Assembly: GCA_035048495.1 (NCBI GenBank)
Contig: JASUTR010000180.1
Location: 1-64,000, forward strand
Source: Euptelea pleiosperma
Taxonomy: Eukaryota > Streptophyta > Magnoliopsida > Ranunculales > Eupteleaceae
DNA: 64,000 bases
Reading direction: 5' to 3'
Part shown: positions 24,337-39,300 of the stretch, in pieces
Layout: every line of letters starts with the position of its first letter
How positions within the stretch are numbered: position 1 is the first letter of the stretch
Made by a program: the position numbers and the translations under genes
The notes under the pieces: model-generated
The model's database searches: none
What the model was told of the DNA's origin: nothing
Seen by the model: the letters and a program-made list of their open reading frames with translations, nothing else

Positions 24337-27300
24337 TTGTGACTTTTTCGCAACCGAACCTTGTAATTAGACTCGAATTCTTCCATTACAATTGTTTCAA
24401 GAAATTTGAAGTGTTTGAACAAGATTTATGACTGTCGAAACAAGTTAGCTCCTTCCGTGCGTCAACGTCTCAAATTGGACTCAGTTTGTGTGTTACATTC
24501 CGAAGCCTATAACTTGTGACTTTTTCGCAATCGGACCTCGTAATTGGACTCAAACTCTTCCATTATTCTTGTTTCAACACATTTGAAGTTTGGAACAAGA
24601 TTCGCGATAGGCGAAACAAGTTAGCTCCATCCGTGCGTCAACGTCTCAAATTGGACTCAGTTTGTCTGTTACATTCCGAAGCCTATAACTTGTGACTTTT
24701 TCGCAACCGAACCTCGTAATTAGACTCAAATTCTTCCATTACTATTGTTTCAACACATTTAAAGTGTTGGAATAAGATTCGGGACAGTCGAAACAAGTTA
24801 GCTCCATCCGTGCGTCAACGTCTCAAATTGGACTCAGTTTGTGTGTTACATTCTGAAGCCTATAACTTGTGACTTTTTCGCAACCGGACCTCGTAATTAA
24901 ACTCGAATTCTTCCATTACTATTGTTACAGCACATTTGAAGTGTTGGAACAAGATTCGGGACAGTCGAAACAAGTTAGCTCCATCCGTGCGTCAACGTCT
25001 CATATTGGACTCAGTTTGTGTGCTACATTCCGAAGCCTATAACTTGTGACTTTTTCGCAACCGGACCTCGTAATTAGACTCGAATTCTTCCATTACAATT
25101 GTTTCAACAAATTTGAAGTGTTTGAACAAGATTTATGACTGTCGAAACAAGTTAGCTCCTTCCGTGCGTCAACGTTTCAAATTGGACTCAGTTTGTGTGT
25201 TACATTCCGAAGCCTATAACTTGTGACTTTTTCGCAACCGAACCTTGTAATTACACTCGAATTCTTCCATTACTATTGTTTCAATACATTTGAAGTGTTG
25301 GAACAAGATTCGGGACAGTCGAAACAAGTTAGCTCAATCCGTGCGTGAACGTATCAAATTAGACTCAGTTTGTGTGTTACTTTCCGAAGCCTATAACTTG
25401 TGACTTTTTCGCAACCGGACCTCGTAATTAGACTCGAATTCTTCCATTACAATTGTTTCAACACAATTGAAGTGTTGGACCAAGATTTATCACTGTCGAA
25501 ATAAGTTAGCCCCATCCGTGCGTCAACGTCTCAAATTGGACTCAGTTTGTAGGTTACATTCTGAAGCCTATAACTTGTGACTTTTTCGCAACCGAACCTC
25601 GTAATTAGACTCGAATTCTTCCATTACTATTGTTTCAACAAATTTGAAGTGTTTGAACAAGATTTATGACTGTCGAAAGAAGTTAACTCCTTCCGTGCGT
25701 CAACGTCTCAAATTAGACTCAGTTTGTGTGTTACATTCCGAAGCCTATAACTTGTGACTTTTTCGCAATCGGACCTCGTAATTGAACTCAAACTCTTCCA
25801 TTATTATTGTTTCAACACATTTAAAGTATTGGAACAAGATTCGTGTTAGGCGAAACAAGTTAGCTCCATCCGTGCGTCAACGTCTCAAATTGGATTCAGT
25901 TTGTGTGTTACATTCCGAAGCCTATAACTTGTGACTTTTTCGCAACCGGACCTCGTAACTGGACTCAAACTCTTCCATTACTATTGTTGCAACACATTTG
26001 AAGTGTTGAAAGAAGATTCCTGACAGTCAAAACAAGTTAGCTCCATCCGTGCGTCAACGTCTCAAATTGGACTCAGTTTGTGTGTTACATTCCGAAGCCT
26101 ATAACTAGTGACTTTTTCGCAACCGGACCTCGTAATTGGACTCAAACTCTTCCATTATTATTGTTTCAACACATTTGAAGTATTGGAACAAGATTCGGGA
26201 TAGGCGAAACAAGTTAGCTCCATCCGTGCGTCAACGTCTCAAATTGGACTCTGTTTGTGTGTTACATTCCGAAGCCTATAACTTGTGACTTTTTCGCAAC
26301 CGAACCTCGTAATTAGACTCGAATTCTTCCATTACTATTGTTTCAACACATTTGAAGTGTTGGAACAAGATTCGGGACAGTCGAAACAAGTTAGCTCCAT
26401 TCGTGCGTGAACGTCTCAAATTGGACTCAGTTTGTGTGTTACATTCCGAAGCCTATAACTTGTGACTTTTTCGCAACCGGACCTCGTATTTAGACTCGAA
26501 TTCTTCCATTACAATTGTTTCAACACATTTGAAGTGTTTGAACAAGATTTATGACTGTCGAAACAAGTTAGCTTCATTCGTGCGTCAACGTCTCAAATTG
26601 GACTCAGTTTGTGTGTTACATTCCGAAGCCTATAACTTGTGACTTTTTCGCAACCGAACCTCGTAATTAGACTCGAATTCTTCCATTACTATTGTTTCAA
26701 CACATTTGAAGTGTTGGAACAAGATTCGGGACAGTCGAAACAAGTTAGCTCGATCCGTGCATGAACGTCTCAAATTGGACTCAGTTTGTGTGTTACATTC
26801 CGAAGCCTATAACTTGTGACTTTTTCGCAATCGGACCTCGTAATTGGACTCAATCTCTTCCATTATTCTTGTTTCAACACATTTGAAGTTTGGAACAAGA
26901 TTCGCGATAGGCGAAACAAGTTAGCTCCATCCGTGCGTCAACGTCTCAAATTGGACTCAGTTTGTCTGTTACATTCCGAAGCCTATAACTTGTGACTTTT
27001 TTGCAACCGAACCTCGTAATTAGACTCAAATTCTTCCATTACTATTGTTTCAACACATTTGAAGTGTTGGAATAAGATTCGGGACAGTCGAAACAAGTTA
27101 GCTCCATCCTTGCGTCAACGTCTCAAATTGGACTCAGTTTGTGTTACATTCTGAAGCCTATAACTTGTGACTTTTTCGCAACCGGACCTCGTAATTAAAC
27201 TCGAATTCTTCCATTACTATTGTTACAGCACATTTGAAGTGTTGGAACAAGATTCGGGACAGTCGAAAGAAGTTAGCTCCATCCGTGCGTCAACGTCTCA

Positions 27301-30300
27301 TATTGGACTCAGTTTGTGCGCTACATTCCGAAGCCTATAACTTGTGACTTTTTCGCAACCGGACCTCGTAATTAGACTCGAATTCTTCCATTACAATTGT
27401 TTCAACAAATTTGAAGTGTTTGAACAAGATTTATGACTGTCGAAACAAGTTAGCTCCTTCCGTGCGTCAACGTTTCAAATTGGACTCAGTTTGTGTGTTA
27501 CATTCCGAAGCCTATAACTTGTGACTTTTTCGCAACCGAACCTTGTAATTACACTCGAATTCTTCCATTACTATTGTTTCAATACATTTGCAGTGTTGGA
27601 ACAAGATTCGGGACAGTCGAAACAAGTTAGCTCAATCCGTGCGTGAACGTATCAAATTAGACTCAGTTTGTGTGTTACATTCCGAAGCCTATAACTTGTG
27701 ACTTTTTCGCAACCGGACCTCGTATTTAGACTCGAATTCTTCCATTACAATTGTTTCAACACATTTGAAGTGTTTGAACAAGATTTATGACTGTCGAAAC
27801 AAGTTAGCTTCATTCGTGCGTCAACGTCTCAAATTGGACTCAGTTTGTGTGTTACATTCCGAAGCCTATAACTTGTGACTTTTTCGCAACCGAACCTTGT
27901 AATTACACTCGAATTCTTCCATTACTATTGTTTCAATACATTTGCAGTGTTGGAACAAGATTCGGGACAGTCGAAACAAGTTAGCTCAATCCGTGCGTGA
28001 ACGTATCAAATTGGACTCAGTTTGTGTGTTACATTCCGAAGCCTATAACTTGTGACATTTTCGCAACCGAACCTCGTAATTAGACTCGAATTCTTCCATT
28101 ACTATTGTTTCAACACATTTGAAGTGTTGGAACAAGATTCGGGACAGTCGAAACAAGTTAGCTCCATCCGTGCATGAACGTCTCAAATTGGACTCAGTTT
28201 GTGTGTTACATTCCGAAGCCTATAACTTGTGACTTTTTCGCAACCGGACCTCGTATTTAGACTCGAATTCTTCCATTACAATTGTTTCAACACATTTGAA
28301 GTGTTTGAACAAGATTTATGACTGTCGAAACAAGTTAGCTTCATTCGTGCGTCAACGTCTCAAATTGGACTCAGTTTGTGTGTTACATTCCGAAGCCTAT
28401 AACTTGTGACTTTTTCGCAACCGGACCTCGTAATTAGACTCAAACTCTTCCATTACTATTGTTGCAACACATTTGAAGTGTTGAAACAAGATTCGTGACA
28501 TTCAAAACAAGTTAGCTCCATCCGTGCGTCAACGTCTCAAATTGGACTCAGTTTGTGTGTTACATTCCGAAGCCTATAACTTGTGACATTTTCGCAATCG
28601 GACCTCGTAATTGGACTCAAACTCTTCCATTATTATTGTTTCAACACATTTGAAGTATTGGAACAAGATTCGGGATGGGCGAAACAAGTTAGCTCCATCC
28701 GTGCGTCAACGTCTCAAATTGGACTCAGTTTGTAAGTTACATTCCGAAGCCTATAACTTGTGACTTTTTCGCAACTGAACCTTGTAATTAGACTCGAATT
28801 CTTCCATTACAGTTGTTTCAACAAATTTGAAGTGTTTGAACAAGATTTATGACTGTCGAAACAAGTTAGCTCCTTCCGTGCGTCAACGTCTCAAATTGGA
28901 CTCAGTTTGTGTGTTACATTCCGAAGCCTATAACTTGTGACTTTTTCGCAATCGGACCTCGTAATTGGACTCAATCTCTTCCATTATTCTTGTTTCAACA
29001 CATTTGAAGTTTGGAACAAGATTCGCGATAGGCGAAACAAGTTAGCTCCATCCGTGCGTCAACGTCTCAAATTGGACTCAGTTTGTCTGTTACATTCCGA
29101 AGCCTATAACTTGTGACTTTTTCGCAACCGAACCTCGTAATTAGACTCAAATTCTTCCATTACTATTGTTTCAACACATTTGAAGTGTTGGAATAAGATT
29201 CGGGACAGTCGAAACAAGTTAGCTCCATCCGTGCGTCAACGTCTCAAATTGGACTCAGTTTGTGATACATTCTGAAGCCTATAACTTGTGACTTTTTCGC
29301 AACCGGACCTCGTAATTAAACTCGAATTCTTCCATTACTATTGTTACAGCACATTTGAAGTGTTGGAACAAGATTCGGGACAGTCGAAACAAGTTAGCTC
29401 CATCCGTGCGTCAACGTCTCATATTGGACTCAGTTTGTGTGCTACATTCCGAAGCCTATAACTTGTGACTTTTTCGCAACCGGACCTCGTAATTAGACTC
29501 GAATTCTTCCATTACAATTGTTTCAACAAATTTGAAGTGTTTGAACAAGATTTATGACTGTCGAAACAAGTTAGCTCCTTCCGTGCGTCAACGTTTCAAA
29601 TTGGACTCAGTTTGTGTGTTACATTCCGAAGCCTTTAACTTGTGACTTTTTCGCAACCGCACCTTGTAATTACACTCGAATTCTTCCATTACTATTGTTT
29701 CAATACATTTGCAGTGTTGGAACAAGATTCGGGACAGTCGAAACAAGTTAGCTCAATCCGTGCGTGAACGTATCAAATTAGACTCAGTTTGTGTGTTACA
29801 TTCCGAAGCCTATAACTTGTGACTTTTTCGCAACCGGACCTCGTAATTAGACTCGAATTCTTCCATTACAATTGTTTCAACACAATTGAAGTGTTGGACC
29901 AAGATTTATCACTGTCGAAACAAGTTAGCTCCATCCGTGCGTCAACGTCTCAAATTGGACTCAGTTTGTATGTTACATTCTGAAGCCTATAACTTGTGAC
30001 TTTTTTGCAACCGAACCTCGTAATTAGACTCGAATTCTTCCATTACTATTGTTTCAACAAATTTGAAGTGTTTGAACCAGATTTATGACTGTCGAAAGAA
30101 GTTAGCTCCTTCCGTGCGTCAACGTCTCAAATTAGACTCAGTTTGTGTGTTACATTCCGAAGCCTATAACTTGTGACTTTTTCGCAATCGGACCTCGTAA
30201 TTGAACTCAAACTCTTCCATTATTATTGTTTCAACACATTTGAAGTATTGGAACAAGATTCGGGTTAGGCGAAACAAGTTAGCTCCATCCGTGCGTCAAC

Positions 30301-32293
30301 GTCTCAAATTGGACTCAGTTTGTGTGTTACATTCTGAAGCCTATAACTTGTGACTTTTTCGCAACCGGACCTCGTAATTAAACTCGAATTCTTCCATTAC
30401 TATTGTTACAGCACATTTGAAGTGTTGGAACAAGATTCGGGACAGTCGAAACAAGTTAGCTCCATCCGTGCGTCAACGTCTCATATTGGACTCAGTTTGT
30501 GTGCTACATTCCGAAGCCTATAACTTGTGACTTTTTCGCAACCGGACCTCGTAATTAGACTCGAATTCTTCCATTACAATTGTTTTAACAAATTTGAAGT
30601 GTTTGAACAAGATTTATGACTGTCAAAACAAGTTAGCTCCTTCCGTGCGTCAACGTTTCAAATTGGACTCAGTTGGTGTGTTACATTCCGAAGCCTATAA
30701 CTTGTGACTTTTTCACAACCGGACCTCGTAATTAGACTCGAATTCTTCCATTACAATTGTTTCAACACAATTGAAGTGTTGGACCAAGATTTATCACTGT
30801 CGAAACAAGTTAGCTCCATCCGTGCGTCAACGTCTCAAATTGGACTCAGTTTGTATGTTACATTCTGAAGCCTATAACTTGTGACTTTTTTGCAACCGAA
30901 CCTCGTAATTAGACTCGAATTCTTCCATTACAATTGTTTCAACACAATTGAAGTGTTGGACCAAGATTTATCACTGTCGAAATAAGTTAGCTCCATCCGT
31001 GCGTCAACGTCTCAAATTGGACTCAGTTTGTATGTTACATTCTGAAGCCTATAACTTGTGACTTTTTTGCAACCGAACCTCGTAATTAGACTCGAATTCT
31101 TCCATTACTATTGTTTCAACAAATTTGAAGTGTTTGAACAAGATTTATGACTGTCGAAAGAAGTTAGCTCCTTCCGTGCGTCAACGTCTCAAATTAGACT
31201 CAGTTTGTGTGTTACATTCCGAAGCCTATAACATGTGACTTTTTCGCAATCGGACCTCGTAATTGAACTCAAACTCTTCCATTATTATTGTTTCAACACA
31301 TTTGAAGTATTGGAACAAGATTCGGGTTAGGCGAAACAAGTTAGCTCCATCCGTGCGTCAACGTCTCAAATTGGATTCAGTTTGTGTGTTACATTCCGAA
31401 GCCTATAACTTGTGACTTTTTCGCAACCGGACCTCGTAATTGGACTCAAACTCTTCCATTACTATTGTTGCAACACATTTGAAGTGTTGAAAGAAGATTC
31501 CTGACAGTCAAAACAAGTTAGCTCCATCCGTGCGTCAACGTCTCAAATTGGACTCAGTTTGTGTGTTACATTCCGAAGCCTATAACTTGTGACTTTTACG
31601 CAACCGGACCTCGTAATTGGACTCAAACTCTTCCATTATTATTGTTTCAACACATTTGAAGTATTGGAACAAGATTCGGGATAGGCGAAACAAGTTAGCT
31701 CCATCCGTGCGTAAAGGTCTCAAATTGGACTCTGTTTGCGTGTTACATTCCGAAGCCTATAACTTGTGACTTTTTCGCAACCGAACCTTGTAATTAGACT
31801 CGAATTCTTCCATTACTTTTGTTTCAACACATTTGAAGTGTTGGAACAAGATTCGGGACAGTCGAAACAAGTTAGCTCCATCCGTGCATGAACGTCTCAA
31901 ATTGGACTCAGTTTGTGTGTTACATTCCGAAGCCTATAACTTGTGACTTTTTCGCAACCGAACCTCGTAATTAGACTCGAATTCTTCCATTACTATTGTT
32001 TCAACAAATTTGAAGAGTTTGAACAAAATTTATGACTGTCGAAAGAAGTTAGCTCCTTCCGTGCGTCAACGTCTCAAATTAGACTCAGTTTGTGTGTTAC
32101 ATTCCGAAGCCTATAACTTGTGACTTTTTCGCAATCGGACCTCGTAATTGGACTCAAACTCTTCCATTATTCTTGTTTCAACACATTTGAAGTTTGGAAC
32201 AAGATTCGCGATAGGCGAAACAAGTTAGCTCCATCCGTGCGTCAACGTTTCAAATTGGACTCAGTTTGTCTGTTACATTCCGAAGCCTATAAC
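24337..32293 (+). repeat. Higher-order block P, copy 2
   Basis: Near-identical to 8244-16200 at +16,093 bp, and clean throughout. It has private substitutions against copy 1, such as GCTCGATCCG near 26750, CATCCTTGCG near 27106, GAAAGAAG near 27266 and GAACCAG at 30078 (copy 1 has GAACAAG at 13985). These show two distinct sequences rather than one sequence placed twice, unless they are read errors. The internal 2,121-bp-offset duplication is retained. Confidence 0.9.
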
Positions 32294-35200
32294 TTGTGAC
32301 TTTTTCGCAACCGAACCTCGTAATTAGACTCAAATTCTTCCATTACTATTGTTTCAACACATTTAAAGTGTTGGAATAAGATTCGGGACAGTCGAAACAA
32401 GTTAGCTCCATCCGTGCGTGAACGTCTCAAATTGGACTCAGTTTGTGTGTTACATTCTGAAGCCTATAACTTGTGACTTTTTCGCAACCGGACCTCGTAA
32501 TTAAACTCGAATTCTTCCATTACTATTGTTACAGCACATTTGAAGTGTTGGAACAAGATTCGGGACAGTCGAAACAAGTTAGCTCCATCCGTGCGTCAAC
32601 GTCTCATATTGGACTCAGTTTGTGTGCTACATTCCGAAGCCTATAACTTGTGACTTTTTCGCAACCGGACCTCGTATTTAGACTCGAATTCTTCCATTAC
32701 AATTGTTTCAACACATTTGAAGTGTTTGAACAAGATTTATGACTGTCTAAACAAGTTAGCTTCATTCGTGCGTCAACATCTCAAATTGGACTCAGTTTGT
32801 GTGTTACATTCCGAAGCCTATAACTTGTGACTTTTTCGCAACCGAACCTCGTAATTAGACTCGAATTCTTCCATTACTATTGTTTCAACACATTTGAAGT
32901 GTTGGAACAAGATTCGGGACAGTCGAAACAAGTTAGCTCCATCCGTGCATGAACGTCTCAAATTGGACTCAGTTTGTGTGTTACATTCCGAAGCCTATAA
33001 CTTGTGACTTTTTCGCAACCGGACATCGTATTTAGACTCGAATTCTTCCATTACAATTGTTTCAACACATTTGAAGTGTTTGAACAAGATTTATGACTGT
33101 CGAAACAAGTTAGCTTCATTCGTGCGTCAACGTCTCAAATTGGATTCAGTTTGTGTGTTACATTCCGAAGCCTATAACTTGTGACTTTTTCGCAACCGGA
33201 CCTCGTAATTATACTCAAACTCTTCCATTACTATTGTTGCAACACATTTGAAGTGTTTGAAACAAGATTCGTGACATTCAAAACAAGTTAGCTCCATCCG
33301 TGCGTCAACGTCTCAAATTGGACTCAGTTTGTGTGTTACATTCCGAAGCCTATAACTTGTGACATTTTCGCAATCGGACCTCGTAATTGGACTCAAACTC
33401 TTCCATTATTATTGTTTCAACACATTTGAAGTATTGGAACAAGATTCGGGATGGGCGAAACAAGTTAGCTCCATCCGTGCGTCAACGTCTCAAATTGGAC
33501 TCAGTTTGTAAGTTACATTCCGAAGCCTATAACTTGTGACTTTTTCGCAACCGAACCTTGTAATTAGACTCGAATTCTTCCATTACAGTTGTTTCAACAA
33601 ATTTGAAGTGTTTGAACAAGATTATGACTGTCGAAACAAGTTAGCTCCTTCCGTGCGTCAACGTCTCAAATTGGACTCAGTTTGTGTGTTACATTCCGAA
33701 GCCTATAACTTGTGACTTTTTCGCAATCGGACCTCGTAATTAGACTCAAATTCTTCCATTACTATTGTTTCAACACATTTGAAGTGTTGGAATAAGATTC
33801 GGGACAGTCGAAACAAGTTAGCTCCATCCGTGCGTCAACGTCTCAAATTGGACTCAGTTTGTGTTACATTCTGAAGCCTATAACTTGTGACTTTTTTGCA
33901 ACCGGACCTCGTAATTAACTCGAATTCTTCCATTACTATTGTTACAGCACATTTGAAGTGTTGGAACAAGATTCGGGACAGTCGAAACAAGTTAGCTCCA
34001 TCCGTGCGTCAACGTCTCATATTGGACTCAGTTTGTGTGCTACATTCCGAAGCCTATAACTTGTGACTTTTTCGCAACCGGACCTCGTAATTAGACTCGA
34101 ATTCTTCCATTACAATTGTTTCAAGAAATTTGAAGTGTTTGAACAAGATTTATTACTGTCGAAACAAGTTAGCTCCTTCCGTGCGTCAACGTTTCAAATT
34201 GGACTCAGTTTGTGTGTTACATTCCGAAGCCTATAACTTGTGACTTTTTCGCAACCGAACCTTGTAATTACACTCGAATTCTTCCATTACTATTGTTTCA
34301 ATACATTTGAAGTGTTGGAACAAGATTCGGGACAGTCGAAACAAGTTAGCTCAATCCGTGCGTGAACGTATCAAATTAGACTCAGTTTGTGTGTTACATT
34401 CCGAAGCCTATAACTTGTGACTTTTTCGCAACCGGACCTCGTAATTAGACTCGAATTCTTCCATTACTATTGTTACAGCACATTTGAAGTGTTGGAACAA
34501 GATTCGGGACAGTCGAAACAAGTTAGCTCCATCCGTGCGTCAACGTCTCATATTGGACTCAGTTTGTGTGCTACATTCCGAAGCCTATAACTTGTGACAT
34601 TTTCGCAATCGGACCTCGTAATTGGACTCAAACTCTTCCATTATTATTGTTTCAACACATTTGAAGTATTGGAACAAGATTCGCGATAGGCGAAACAAGT
34701 TAGCTCCATCCGTGCGTCAACGTCTCAAATTGGACTCAGTTTGTGTGTTACATTCCGAAGCCTATAACTTGTGAATTTTTCGTAATCGGACCTCGTAATT
34801 GGACTCAAACTCTTCCATTATTCTTGTTTCAACACATTTGAAGTTTGGAACAAGATTCGCGATAGGCGAAACAAGTTAGCTCCATCCGTTCGTCAACGTC
34901 TCAAATTGGACTCAGTTTGTCTGTTACATTCCGAAGCCTATAACTTGTGACTTTTTCGCAACCGGACCTCGTAATTAGACTCGAATTCTTCCATTACTAT
35001 TGTTACAGCACATTTGAAGTGTTGGAACAAGATTCGGGACTGTCGAAACAAGTTAGCTCCATCCGTGCGTCAACGTCTCAAATTGGACTCAGTTTGTGTG
35101 TTACATTCTGAAGCCTATAACTTGTGACTTTTTCGCAACCAGACCTCGTAATTAAACTCGAATTCTTCCATTACTATTGTTACAGCACATTTGAAGTGTT

Positions 35201-36357
35201 GGAACAAGATTCGGGACAGTCGAAACAAGTTAGCTCCATCGTGCGTCAACGTCTCATATTGGACTCAGTTTGTGTGCTACATTCCGAAGCCTATAACTTG
35301 TGACTTTTTCGCAACCGGACCTCGTAATTAGACTCGAATTCTTCCATTACAATTGTTTCAACAAATTTGAAGTGTTTGAACAAGATTTATGACTGTCGAA
35401 ACAAGTTAGCTCCTTCCGTGCGTCAACGTTTCAAATTGGACTCAGTTTGTGTGTTACATTCCGAAGCCTATAACTTGTGACTTTTTCGCAACCGAACCTT
35501 GTAATTACACTCGAATTCTTCCATTACTATTGTTTCAATACATTTGAAGTGTTGGAACAAGATTCGGGACAGTCGAAACAAGTTAGCTCAATCCGTGCGT
35601 GAACGTATCAAATTAGACTCAGTTTGTGTGTTACATTCCGAAGCCTATAACTTGTGACTTTTTCGCAACCGGACCTCGTAATTAGACTCGAATTCTTCCA
35701 TTACAATTGTTTCAACACAATTGAAGTGTTGGACCAAGATTTATCACTGTCGAAATAAGTTAGCCCCATCCGTGCGTCAACGTCTCAAATTGGACTCAGT
35801 TTGTATGTTACATTCTGAAGCCTATAACTTGTGACTTTTTCGCAACCGAACCTCGTAATTAGACTCGAATTCTTCCATTACTATTGTTTCAACAAATTTG
35901 AAGTGTTTGAACAAGATTTATGACTGTCGAAAGAAGTTAGCTCCTTCCGTGCGTCAACGTCTCAAATTAGACTCAGTTTGTGTGTTACATTCCGAAGCCT
36001 ATAACTTGTGACTTTTTCACAATCGGACCTCGTAATTGGACTCAAACTCTTCCATTATTATTGTTTCAACACATTTAAGTATTGGAACAAGATACGTGTT
36101 AGGCGAAACAAGTTAGCTCCATCCGTGCGTCAACGTCTCAAATTGGATTCAGTTTGTGTGTTACATTCCGAAGCCTATAACTTGTGACATTTTCGCAATC
36201 GGACCTCGTAATTGGACTCAAACTCTTCCATTATTATTGTTTCAACACATTTGAAGTATTGGAACAAGATTCGGGATGGGCGAAACAAGTTAGCTCCATC
36301 CGTGCGTCAACGTCTCAAATTGGACTCAGTTTGTAGTTACATTCCGAAGCCTATAAC
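32294..36357 (+). repeat. Higher-order block Q, copy 3
   Basis: Follows P2 exactly as Q1 follows P1. GTCTAAACAAG lies at 32745, which is 16652 + 16,093, and GTGAATTTTTCGTAATCGG at 34771. It differs from Q1 by a few one- or two-base indels (extra T near 33257, missing T near 33633, two bases short near 33916, missing C near 35240), so stray indels begin to appear inside this copy and rise towards its right end. Confidence 0.88.
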
Positions 36358-39300
36358 ATGTGACTTTTTCGCAACCGAACCTCGTAATTAGACTCAACTC
36401 TTCCATTACTATTGTTTCAACACATTTAAAGTGTTGGAATAAGATTCGGGACAGTCGAAACAAGTTAGCTCCATCCGTGCGTGAACGTCTCAAATTGGAT
36501 TCAGTTTGTGTGTTACATTCTGAAGCCTATAACTTGTGACTTTTTCGCAACCGGACCTCGTAATTAAACTCGAATTCTTCCATTACTATTGTTACAGCAC
36601 ATTTGAAGTGTTGGAACAAGATTCGGACAGTCGAAAACAAGTTAGCTCCATCCGGTGCGTCAACGTCTCATATTGGACTCAGTTTGTGTGCTTACATTCC
36701 GAAGCCTATAACTTGTGACTTTTTCGCAACCGGACCTCGTATTTAGACTCGAATTCTTCCATTACAATTGTTTCAACACATTTGAAGTGTTTGAACAAGA
36801 TTTACTGACTGTCTAAACAAGTTAGCTTCATTCGTGCGTCAACATCTCAAATTGGACTCAGTTTGTGTGTTACATTCCGAAGCCTATAACTTGTGACTTT
36901 TTCGCAACCGAACCTCGTAATTAGACTCGAATTCTTCCATTACTATTGTTTCAACACATTTGAAGTGTTGGAACAAGATTCGGGACAGTCGAAACAAGTT
37001 AGCTCCATCCGTGCATGAACGTCTCAAATTGGACTCAGTTTGTGTGTTACATTCCGAAGCCTATAACTTGTGACTTTTTCGCAACCGGACATCGTATTTA
37101 GACTCGAATTCTTCCATTACAATTGTTTCAACACATTTGAAGTGTTTGAACAAGATTTATGACTGTCGAAACAAGTTAGCTTCATTCGTGCGTCAACGTC
37201 TCAAATTGGATTCAGTTTGTGTGTTACATTCCGAAGCCTATAACTTGTGACTTTTTCGCAACCGGACCTCGTAATTATACTCAAACTCTTCCATTACTAT
37301 TGTTGCAACACATTTGAAGTGTTGAAACAAGATTCGTGACATTCAAAACAAGTTAGCTCCATCCGTGCGTCAACGTCTCAAATTGGACTCAGTTTGTGTG
37401 TTACATTCCGAAGCCTATTACCTTGTGACATTTTCGCAATCGGACCCTCGTATATTGGACTCCAACTCTTCCATTATTATTGTTTCAACACATTGAAGTA
37501 TTGGAACAGATTCGGGATGGGCGAACAAGTTAGCTCCATCCCGTGCGTCAAACGTCTCAAATTGGACTCAGTTTGTAAGTTACATCGAAGCCTATAACTT
37601 GTGACTTTTTCGCAAACCGAACCTTGTAATTAGACTCGAATATCTTCCATTACAGTTGTTTCACACAACAAATTTGAAGTGGTGTTTGAACAAGATTTAT
37701 GACTGCGAAACAAGTTAGCTCCTTCCGTGCGTCAACGTCTCAAATTGGACTCAGTTTGTGTGTTACATTCCGAAGCCTATAACTTGTGACTTTTTTCCGC
37801 AATCGGACCTCGTAAATAGACTCAAATCTTCCATTACTATTGTTTCAACACATTTGAAGTGTTGGAATAAGATTCGGGACAGTCGAAACAAGTTAGCTCC
37901 ATCCGTGCGTCAACGTTTCAAATTGGGACTCAGTTTGTGTTACATTCTGAAGCCTATAACTTGTGACTTTTTTGCAACCGGACCTCGTAATTAAACTCGA
38001 ATTCTTCCATTACTATTGTTACAGCACATTTGAAGTGTTGGAACAAGATTCGGGACAGTCGAAACAAGTTAGCTCCATCCGTGCGTCAACGTCTCATATT
38101 GGACTCAGTTTGTGTGCTACATTCCGAAGGGCCTATAACTTGTGACTTTTTCGCAACCGAGACCTCGTAATTAGACTCGAATTCTTCCATTACAATTGTT
38201 TTCAAGAAATTTGAAGTGTTTGGAACAAGATTTATTACTGTCGAAACAAGTTAGCTCCTTCCGTGCGTCAACGTCTCAAATTGGACTCAGTTTGTGTGTT
38301 ACATTCCGAAGCCTATAACTTGTGACTTTTTCGCAGACGAACCTCTGTAATTACACTCGAATTCTTCCATTACTATTGTTTCAATACATTTGAAGTGTTG
38401 GAACAAGATTCTGACAGTCGAAACAAGTTAGCTCCAATCCGTGCCGGCACGTCTCAAATTGACTCAGTTTGTGTGTTACATTCCGAAGCCTATAACTTGT
38501 GACTTTTCGCAACCGGACCTCGTAATTAGACTCGAATTCTTCCATTACTATTGTTTCAGCACATTTGAAGTGTTGGAACAAGATTCGGGACAGTCGAAAC
38601 AAGTTAGCTCCATCCGTGCGTCAACGTCTCAAATTGGACTCAGTTTGTGTGCTACATTCCGAAGCCTATAACTTGTGACTTTTCGCAATCGGACCTCGTA
38701 ATTGGACTCAAACTCTTCCATTATTATTGTTTCAACACATTTGAAGTATTGGAACAAGATTCGCGATAGGCGAAACAAGTTAGCTCCATCCGTGCGTCAA
38801 CGTCTCAAATTGGACTCAGTTTGTGTGTTACATTCCGAAGCCTATAACTTGTGAATTTTTCGTAATCGGACCTCGTAATTGGACTCAAACTCTTCCATTA
38901 TTCTTGTTTCAACACATTTGAAGTTTGGAACAAGATTCGCATAGGCGAAACAAGTTAGCTCCATCCGTTCGTCAACGTCTCAAATTGGACTCAGTTTGTT
39001 GTTACATTCCGAAGCCTATAACTTGTGACTTTTTCGCAACCGGACCTCGTAATTAGACTCGAATTCTTCCATTACTATTGTTACAGCACATTTGAAGTGT
39101 TGGAACAAGATTCGGACTGTCGAAACAAGTTAGCTCCATCCGTGCGTCAACGTCTCAAATTGGACTCAGTTTGTGTGTTACATTCCGAAGCCTATAACTT
39201 GTGACTTTTTCGCAACCGACCTCGTAATTAACTCGAATTCTTCCATTACATTGTTACAGCACATTTGAAGTGTTGGAACAAGATTCGGGACAGTCGAAAC

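Noticed and set aside
37400..38450. A diverged satellite subfamily, from the odd insertions (CCCTCG, AAGGGCC, TATCTTCC)
   Set aside because: The variant order is identical to the clean Q copies and the insertions are single events not shared by other monomers, so local sequence error is more likely than a subfamily.
38381..38602. Minus-strand genes or inverted monomers
   Set aside because: The minus-strand frames are reverse translations of the forward satellite; the anchor GAAGCCTATAAC never appears in reverse-complement form in the parts I read.
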